Assembly: GCA_029959085.1 (NCBI GenBank) | Contig: JARWIR010000003.1 | Location: 25,187,505 to 25,251,504, forward strand | From: Nemophila menziesii | Taxonomy: Eukaryota; Streptophyta; Magnoliopsida; Boraginales; Hydrophyllaceae | Direction: 5' to 3' | DNA: 64,000 bases | In this document: positions 55,004-64,000 of the stretch, in pieces | How positions within the stretch are numbered: the first letter of the stretch is position 1 | Layout: every line of letters starts with the position of its first letter | The notes under the pieces: generated by a model | What the model was told of the DNA's origin: nothing | The model's input: only the letters and a program-made list of their open reading frames with translations | The model's database searches: none | Program-made: the position numbers and the translations under genes

Positions 55004-55352
55004 AAAAGATTAATTTTGTTTTAAATTAATCAATTAAAATGAAATTATCCAATGATAATACAAAACAAATACTCCTATTATATTAGATGAATACACAAAT
55101 TTCACAAGTAAAAAAAGAAGTCGTATACATAATCAATACAAGTAGTACTATCTATTGTGTTTGACAAGCAGAAATGGGGATTCTTTCCAGTTATAAATTC
55201 GATATTTGGGATACTTTGTTTGTATATATTGAGCAAATAACAAAACCGTTTCAGATATTTTGAATTTTGAGGAAATGAGGAAATGAGGAAATTTGATCTA
55301 CTGTGGGTACACCTAATGGAGTAATTAAGGAGACTATATAAGTTGAGAATAC
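55004..55352 (-). other. Intron in the 5' UTR of the Integrator gene
   Basis: Donor GTTTCAG|GTATTC at about 55353/55352 and acceptor TTTTCAG near 55004, both on the minus strand, enclose non-coding sequence. Confidence 0.6.
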
Positions 55353-55530
55353 CTGAAACCGATGAGATGAGGGTTCTCAATTGATCAAATGTCCAACTTC
55401 TAAGGACACGAAAAGAGAAGCTGATGAAGTAAAAAGATGCTAAAATTAAATTAAGATGAAAGCTCTATAAACTCCACTCCGCTGCTCTTGTTTGGAGGAG
55501 GACACTGCCGGTAAAGGTTGGAGGAAGAAA
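55353..55530 (-). other. Non-coding first exon / promoter-proximal region of the Integrator gene
   Basis: Minus-strand sequence contains a short GC-richer patch (GGAGGACACTGCCGG on plus, 55496-55510) and a GA run (55541-55550) typical of plant core promoters. The transcription start is not determinable by eye. Confidence 0.5.
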
Positions 55531-55559
55531 AATTCAAGAGAGAGAGAGAGATGAATTAG

Positions 55560-57565
<2,006 letters not shown>

Positions 57566-57661
57566 AGAAGAAGAAGAAAAAGCTTGGTGTAGAAAGAAAG
57601 AGAAGAAAAGGGAAGGAAGATAAAGAATGGTGAGGGAAACAATGCACGAAAATTTTGAAGA

Positions 57662-57822
57662 GAGTAATGATATATACCACCTAATGACATGGCATGAATT
57701 GATTGGTTATAAATATTTAATCTATTTATTTTCTTGATCTAATTAAAAATTCGTAACCAACTAATTCAGACCATGTTTGGGTGGTATTTGGGTAGTAATT
57801 TTGGATGGTATATATAATTATT
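57662..57822. mobile_element. MITE related to the 32048 copy
   Basis: Left end GAGTAATGATATATACCACC matches the left end of the 32048 MITE. The right end GGATGGTATATATAATTATT is its eroded inverted complement. Flanks ttttgaaga and ttttgaaaa form a 9-bp target repeat with one mismatch. Confidence 0.75.
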
Positions 57823-59911
57823 TTTTGAAAAAGGGTTGTGGATCCCATAATATTCATAGATAAACAACAAATTAAAAGGGAAAGAAGGAAAAAAAGGAAA
57901 GAATAAAATAAGAATTGAGTGAAAGAGGAAAGAGAAAAAATAGAATAGAAAAACTAAACTTAATAGAAAAAAAAAAGTAGTTGGGAGAACTTTGACTCTC
58001 ATTTGACCAAACTTTTAGATCTTGTGTATGTTAGATTCGACTTTCATTTTTAGACACATGTCCCATAGGCCATGTATAATTTTCTATGTAACCTTGGTCT
58101 GTGCTTCCATTTCGATACAACTTATATCATCTGCCATTTGTTGGTTGACCGAGCTGTGATGAATTTCCAGCTCCCCTATATTCATGTTTTTGCCCCTTTC
58201 CTTTAATATTTTCCACCCTATTCATAACTCGTATTTCTCTCGAGCTTTCACTCTCCTTTTGTCTGTATAATTATCAAAGCATAACTGATTGGCTTCAAAG
58301 TGACCTATTGCTTTACACTTAAAAAGGGGTTTATTGTCAAATTACACTTTAAGATAATATTTCCCTACCCTTTGGTGAAAAGGGTTCCACCATGTTTTTC
58401 TTTCTTATATCCAACTCGATAATGATACAATCATAACAAATATATTCGCTAAACATAGTTATTCCATCCGTTTTAATCAACTTTCCAACTTGGGACACAA
58501 TTTTCAGATACTCAGATTTGTACATGCTTATTCAGGTAGATTTCTAATTACAAAGCAAGTTGGGATTTTTGTTATCTAGTAATTACCGAAGTAAAAAACT
58601 AAAATATCTAGGATAACAAAATCATTCTCCTATATGGAGGTATGTGGCTTTCGAGAGTATTTGTTTCATATCTTCATCTTTCTCGTATTTAAAGACAAGT
58701 CAGCCGCCAGGGTGTTTTCACATTCTAAACTCCATAATCCAACCTTTGACTATTTTTCGTATATCCACCATACCCGGAACCCTTTTCTGTACAATGTACC
58801 CCACAAAAGAGAAACCAAAAGCTTGCTCTAGTGCCAATACACCGCTCTATAGTAATTGTAATTTTTCACCTTCTACTGGTGTAATCAAGTTACATCTCCT
58901 CCAAGGCTTTTCTATTATTGAGGTGCATACTATTTTTATTTTTTTTCCACCTACGAGCTATACCCGTGACCAAATCCACGACCATGTTCACGGGTTTATG
59001 GATGATCCTCTCACGTCCTAAAACGATCACATTCGTTGACTTGTAAGGGCTTTTTTAGAAATTGCAATGGAATTGCTATCATTTAAATTAAAGAAAAATA
59101 CTTGAGGAACATCCATTGAATTTTGTTTGAGACTTTTCTCAACCACTTGTTGTGCATGTAATTTGTTCCTTGGGCAGAAAATGAGCTCACATCTCCTCCA
59201 AATTCATCTAGATTGGGATCCATACTCTCCATAATAGGCTTCAAGTTCACTCATAACCCTTCCAAAACATAGTGGATCAAGAAAGCTAAAAAAAAGCAAG
59301 TTCATCGCCGCCAATCTTCTTGCTACCTTGAAAGTTCGCCAATGGCAGTCCAAAAAATATCCGCTATGGTGATTCATAGAATAGTGTGCGGTTATCCATG
59401 GTAAAAAATGACTGAAGTTTCGGGTTAATTGGTGATGTGATATCCACAAAGTTTGCGGATTTCTTGATAGAGGTTTCAAGGAGTAGTATCAATGCATCTC
59501 CAGGGTCAAGATCGTTGAATGAAGAGACCCGACTATTGATTAAGTTGGATCTAGTGATCATGTGCGAAGTACTCATAACGAAATTTGATTGAGAAAGGTG
59601 CTATATAGAGTAAGGTTTAATTTTATTTCTGTATATGTCCAAAAAAAAGTAATCTCTCTCTACAACTATACCGTTTATCCTAGTTTAAATTTCTTATAAC
59701 AACCCTTAGATATACATCTTCAGTACCAAATAAGTTGACTTTTTCTAGTTAACAAAGTAGTAAAGTACTAGTAACAAAGTTGACCATTTAAAAATAAAAC
59801 ATTAAAAATGAAAAAGGTAAAATAAAGACGTTTTCTATTACGATGAATATATCATTATACTCATAAATGTAAAAGTATTTGAGGAGTAGAATAAACATGG
59901 ATGCTTTATTT
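57823..59911. other. Intergenic with an unassigned coding-like patch
   Basis: 57823-58620 shows nothing. On the minus strand 59576-59204 reads for about 70 codons in one frame (D-L-D-P-G-D-A-L-I-L-L-L-E-T-S) and then for 90 codons in another (E-L-E-A-Y-Y-G-E-Y-G). This could be a broken gene remnant, but I recognise no family and do not call it. Confidence 0.3.
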
Positions 59912-61275
59912 TTATGGATTAATCTTACATTCAGGATTTATATCTGAGTATTTGGCACAATAGTCATATATCATATATTTCTTCTTATATTTAGTTAATC
60001 TACGCTTCTCAAAGGGGTTTAGATCCCAGTCAGGTCCCACATTCCACCAGAAGTTGGAAGATGAACAATTTTTTTGAGTAAGACAGCGGCAACCTGATAT
60101 CGAAAAGTCTCGATAGCTAGCTATAAATGGTTCTTTTGACCAATCAATTTGTCCAGCCCAATCGGCATTCCATATGGATGACTCTATTCTCATTGGTTTA
60201 TTGGGAAATTTTACTCCTATTGCTTTATTATTCTTGAATACTCTTATTGCGATTTTGTCTACGTAAAATCTATAGCAATAAAAAGTCAAACAATAAATTC
60301 AATTTATGAGAATAATAAATAATAAGAAACAAAAAGGAAGGCAAAAACTATTCTTACATTATCCAACGTGAGTTCCAACGAATTTCATAACTGTGAAAAT
60401 CTTCAGAAGGATCAAACCAAAGATGAAATTGTTGTTCTCTATGTCCAAGATCCATACTAAATACATTTGTTTGCAAAATTGTTGTTGGTCCTGTTCCGAG
60501 AAGTTCAATATCAATCTCATCATGCCTACGACCGTCATCACCATATTTTGCACTGTTCAACTGCAGTAACAAAGATATGATCTTTATTATTCTTTGGATA
60601 TAAATATAGATTGAATAATATGATAAAAGCAAAAAATGATAAATTAGTACATAAAAATTTATATTTGTTCCGTTTGATTTCTGAGGCGGGAGCTTGATCC
60701 TTATATGAAAGTGTCCAGATCCATACATGTATTTGGACCTGAAACCAGCTCCTCCTGCATGTGTAAAATCAATTAATAATAAATTGAAAATATTCAATCT
60801 CTATGTTTTGAGAAAAATTTCTACAACATGCAACCTCACTTCAAGAGTGAATCTATATATAATGAGTCAAATAGAGACCGAGACCTATGTGTATTTGTCA
60901 CTTCAAATTATTGTTTTTGGTTATGAATATGTACATACAATGACATTAGTTAATTATACAATGGAAAGATAATTTTAGTTACTTAATCTAATCGGCGATC
61001 ACTCAAGTAATATATGTAAAAATATGTACACGTTAGAAGGACATTTTGTTTATCTTTTAACAAATGATTCAGATATTAAGTAAAAAGAATCATAATTAAC
61101 AATAACCTGAAGCCTTATCAAGGCGAAGTTGCACTTCAGAGCCTTGGTCAACCAAAGCAAAATGATTTTGTCCCCAATGATTAAAATAATTTTGGTTGAA
61201 AGCATCATCTCCATTCACACTAGTTAGCAAAATAGTGAGAACAAGGGTAAAGGTATTGAGCAACAAGGGAGCCAT
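59912..61275 (-). CDS. XTH: Xyloglucan endotransglucosylase/hydrolase (XTH)
   Basis: Exons (minus): 61275-61107, 60754-60651, 60560-60358 and 60269-59912. All introns are GT-AG; 834 nt, 277 aa. Residues 1-22 form a signal peptide (L-L-L-N-T-F-T-L-V-L-T-I-L-L-T-S-V-N-G), so it is secreted to the cell wall to cut and re-ligate xyloglucan. The GH16 active site reads H-D-E-I-D-I-E-L-L-G (residues 104-113), with E106 nucleophile, D108 and E110 acid/base all present. The usual F-L-G is L-L-G and no N-glycosylation site follows. The C-terminal XET_C part has W-N-V-G-P-D-W-D, R-R-L and M-I-Y-D-Y-C with a later Cys. Length is normal for the family and no disruption is seen. Confidence 0.9.
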
Positions 61276-61487
61276 AGTGAGAAATAATGAGAAATAGGAC
61301 TTTTGGACATGTATATATAGTGCAATACCAGGATACTTTTTAATAGAAAATTTCATTACTACATTTAATAAAATAATAAGCATTTCGTATATTATAATTT
61401 TTAGCTTTTTTTTTATTTTACGAAATGCAGGTTATTTGTGTAAAGATAGTATCACCTTTTCTAATTCGTGGGAACAGAGAGAAAAGT

Positions 61488-61595
61488 AAATTTAGTCAAA
61501 CCAACGTGAAAAGAAAAAAAATTAAGTTAGTCAAACCAACGTCAAAAGAAAAAAAATTAAATTTAGTCAAACCAACGTCAAAAGAAAAAAAAGTA
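61488..61595. repeat. Three tandem copies of a 35-36 bp unit
   Basis: TTAGTCAAACCAACGTsAAA begins each unit near 61492, 61527 and 61563, each followed by an A-rich stretch. It lies about 210 bp upstream of the XTH start codon on the outer side. Confidence 0.9.
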
Positions 61596-61669
61596 AATTT
61601 ACTCAACCCATCCGTGCAAATTAATGCAATGAAAAAAAGCATTTCGTATATCTAATTCTTTTTATAGTT

Positions 61670-61785
61670 AACCAGCTGGGATTAGCTAACTGGCCAGGGT
61701 CTTGGTCATCAATCTAGTGGTGTAGGTTCGAACCGAATCAATGACTCCGAGTCCAAAGTGGCTTTCCTATGTAACAAAAAAAAAA
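61670..61785 (+). mobile_element. Short tRNA-derived SINE with 13-bp target duplication
   Basis: Box A TTAGCTAACTGG (about 61682) and box B GGTTCGAACC (about 61727) of a tRNA-like head, then GAGTCCAAAGTGGC and an A tail. Flanked by tctttttatagtt at 61657-61669 and 61786-61798. The body is shorter than in the 33346 SINE but the head is similar. Confidence 0.9.
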
Positions 61786-62270
61786 TCTTTTTATAGTTTG
61801 AATTTAGAATTCAAAAATAGAACTAATTATACAAGTACACATTACCTAAATTATACCAACAAGTCCGACCAAGTTGCATGGTCCGGGAAATCGTAAAGTT
61901 ATAAATATTTTGACTTTTAGTGTTTCGAATATAAAAAAATTTAATACTGACAATTGAGATATAAATTTCTTTCTTATTATAAAGGTGTCTTGTTTGGGAG
62001 AATAAAATTTCACCCCATTCCTATGTAACAAAAAAAATTCTTTTTATAGTTTGAATTTAGAATTCAAAAATAGAACTAATTATACAAGTACACATTACCT
62101 AAATTATACCAACAAGTCCGACCAAGTTGCATGGTCCGGAAAATCGTAAAGTTATAAATATTTTGACTTTTAGTGTTTCGAATATAAAAAAATTTAATAC
62201 TGGCAATTGAGATATAAATTTCTTTCTTATTATAAAGGTGTCTTGTTTGGGAGAAAAAAATTTCACCCCT
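61764..62270. repeat. 253-bp tandem duplication that includes the SINE tail
   Basis: Two units (about 61764-62017 and 62018-62270), nearly identical for example at AAGTCCGACCAAGTTGCATG and GGTGTCTTGTTTGGGAGA. The second unit begins within a copy of the SINE end (CCTATGTAACAAAAAAAA), so duplication happened after SINE insertion. Confidence 0.92.
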
Positions 62271-63009
62271 TAAAACGCGTCTCACACGCTGAAGAAAAAA
62301 CTAAGAAAATCCATCAACACCGCGAGACAGAAAATAAAAAGAAATGATTGTTTACAACGATGATCCGAGAAACTACATAGTAGTCTCTTCTCTCTGACTT
62401 ATCCTATACATTTCTAAATCTGACAATCTTTGTTATACTCCAAATCACTAGTATGCTATTTGGGTTCTAGGACGTACTTATGGGTCAGGGGTTCGATTCC
62501 TTGTAAATTATTGGGTGAGTTTTGGTGTTGTTGATCTTTTAGACAAGTTTTGGTTACCTAATTTACGAGGCGTTGGTTTGATTGCAACAATTAGAGGAGA
62601 ATAATGAAATTGTGTTTAAATTGTCTATAGAAACTGGGATTTTGTTTTTTGTTTCATTTATCTCAAAACCAGTTCAATAATCCAGAATTGTTGGTTAAGT
62701 TTGATTAGTTCCCTATTAGGATCTCATTTCAATTCACATTTGCGGTTTAAAGATCAGTGCATAATTTGGACTTTTTTCTCCTTTTAGCCATGACTAACAA
62801 CACTGTGAAGCTTTTTGCTTCATGATAATGTTGGTCCGGACGAATTGCATGTTAATAGTTTACAGGTTTCATCATCTGAGAAACAATCCTTTATCTAGAA
62901 AGTAATATACCAAGAAATCAATAACCCCTAACCAAGAATAAAAAAACCTAGAACCTGTACATCAAATTGATTTCTAAATACCTCAATTTTTCTTTGATTA
63001 ACAACGTCT
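62271..63009. other. Intergenic, no gene seen
   Basis: Contains a lone box-B-like GGGGTTCGATTCC (near 62488) without a credible tRNA fold. No coding frame supported. Confidence 0.4.
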
Positions 63010-63426
63010 TCTTTTCCAGAAGTTCAGAGTTAGGAAAATATTTGGGGGTCCCTATCATGCCGTGAAGGAGGCCGTGTGGTTTTTATGGGGAGATAATCAC
63101 GAGTCTGAAGGGTTCGTTATCAAAATGGAAAGGAAGCTCTCTCTTTAGCACAGTTGGTGTGAAGTGCTAAGCCTATGTATATTATGCAAGTAAAGAGGTT
63201 GCCTGGGTATATTAGTCCACAGTGCTGGTGTTTTAGTTCCTTCCATATTAAATCCTGCTTGTTTGATATTGTGCTATAATTCCTCCCATACTAAAATACT
63301 GCCTGTTTGACCTTGTTTGTTAGGCGTTTAGCAGACTGGTTTTTCTTAGTTGTTTTATAGGATGGTACTTCTATAATAAATTGAATAGTAATATATCACT
63401 TGCTTGTTAAGCCAACAAAAAAAAAG
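63010..63426 (+). mobile_element. LINE 3' relic
   Basis: GGAAAATATTTGGGGGTCCC near 63033 encodes the G-K-Y-L-G-V-P word of LINE reverse transcriptases. The end near 63400-63426 (TTAAGCCAACAAAAAAAAAG) is a LINE-like A-tailed 3' UTR. Most of the intervening sequence is non-coding or decayed. Confidence 0.45.
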
Positions 63427-63585
63427 TAATTAGCAAAACAAAACCATATGATGCATTTACAAAGATGGCTCAACTTCAATGTGCTATATATAGATTGTAG
63501 ACAAGAACCCCGACATTTGATATCCATTTACATTAGTAACAAAGTGTAGCATCTCCATATATTGAGACAAAATAATGATCACATC

Positions 63586-64000
63586 TTAGAAAAGCTCTTC
63601 TGAATTAAATTTATTCCATGCTTCCTATTACACAAATTGTTGAAAAAGAATGAAAATCGTAACACAACCAACAAATTAAATCATATGCTAAAGAAATATA
63701 CCTTGAGCAAGTCGAAAACCTTCTCAGCAACATATTTCTGTTGAAGAGTTGCACCTTTTTGTTGCACTTTATCAGGATGAATACAAAGAGTTGCTTTCCT
63801 GTACATTTTTTTAACTGAAGCACCCGTTATCAAATCAGTTAAAGATACAGCTTGCCAACCACACTCTGGCCAAAGCACCTGCCAAAAATCATTAAATTAT
63901 GTTTTTAAAAAAAAAAAATTATAATATTTGTACAGAAAGGATGGATTATTATTTTATACATACATATTGTAATGTTGAAAGTAATGCACGCAAATTTCCT
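63586..64000 (-). CDS. Auxilin-like J-domain protein, C-terminal end (partial)
   Basis: Three exons in view (minus): 64000-63964 (continues off the window; ends L-L-S-T-L-Q-Y), 63878-63702 (V-L-W-P-E-C-G-W ... [17 protein letters not shown]) and 63624-63586 ([12 protein letters not shown], stop). The H-P-D motif of the J domain, which stimulates Hsc70 ATPase, is present. The flanking sequence is that of plant auxilins, which uncoat clathrin-coated vesicles in the cytosol. JAC1-type and AUXILIN-LIKE1/2-type proteins share this end, so the exact family member cannot be told from what is visible. Confidence 0.88.

Noticed and set aside
58634..59576. Possible gene near 58.6-59.6 kb
   Set aside because: Two short frames on the minus strand look coding-like but are out of frame, have no recognised domain and no splice logic; left as unassigned.
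61488..61595. CRISPR-like regular repeats
   Set aside because: Units are contiguous tandem copies without unique spacers, in a eukaryotic nuclear context.
61680..61740. Second tRNA-like sequence
   Set aside because: Same reasoning: SINE head with a 13-bp target duplication and A tail.

Overview
This is nuclear DNA from a flowering plant, most likely a eudicot. The evidence is AT-rich intergenic DNA, short GT-AG introns, plant gene families (XTH, Integrator subunit 7, auxilin-type J-domain protein, a plastid-targeted protein), LTR retrotransposons primed by initiator-tRNA-Met (TGGTATCAGAGC), plant-type LINEs with zf-RVT and RNase H ends, a TRIM, tRNA-derived SINEs and Mutator/hAT transposons. 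I cannot name the species.

Layout. 1-9.5 kb: intergenic relics, then a nearly full-length but decayed LINE (about 3.19-9.49 kb) whose ORF1 is split by a 5'-truncated SINE. 9.7-12.1 kb: two small tail-to-tail genes, a five-exon plastid-targeted protein (+) and a six-exon 157-aa protein of unknown function (-). 12.4-15.4 kb: a SINE, two copies of a hAT-type MITE and an LTR relic. 15.4-20.4 kb: an intact, very young Copia element (-).

20.4-47 kb: three tandem copies of a kelch-repeat gene (all -, near 21-22.4, 30.2-31.5 and 40.8-42.1 kb) with duplicated flanks, forced apart by other insertions. Between copies 1 and 2 lie a LINE 3' fragment and a decayed Copia carrying a 1.5-kb solo LTR. Between copies 2 and 3 lie MITEs, a SINE with a perfect 17-bp target duplication, and an older Copia (33.67-39.62 kb) with a 248-bp TRIM inside its gag-pol. 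A 4.77-kb Mutator-like element (42.10-46.88 kb) sits 11 bp upstream of the ATG of kelch copy 3. It has long inverted repeats, a 9-bp target duplication and two convergent genes: a GRF zinc-finger/coiled-coil/membrane protein, and a mudrA-like protein that keeps its N-terminal and DNA-binding parts but lacks the catalytic core.

47-51 kb: LINE relics, a 174-bp MITE and a hAT transposase pseudogene. 51.3-55.5 kb: Integrator complex subunit 7 (EMB1895-like), seven coding exons on the minus strand. 55.5-59.9 kb: mostly empty, with a long GA microsatellite and a MITE. 59.9-61.3 kb: an XTH gene (-). 61.4-63.4 kb: small tandem duplications and a SINE. 63.6-64 kb: the 3' end of an auxilin-like J-domain gene (-), which continues off the window.

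Coordinates of spliced genes were worked out by hand from splice sites and phase. In each spliced model the exon lengths sum to a whole number of codons; the auxilin-like gene is only partly in view. Homology calls rest on recognised motifs, with no database search.
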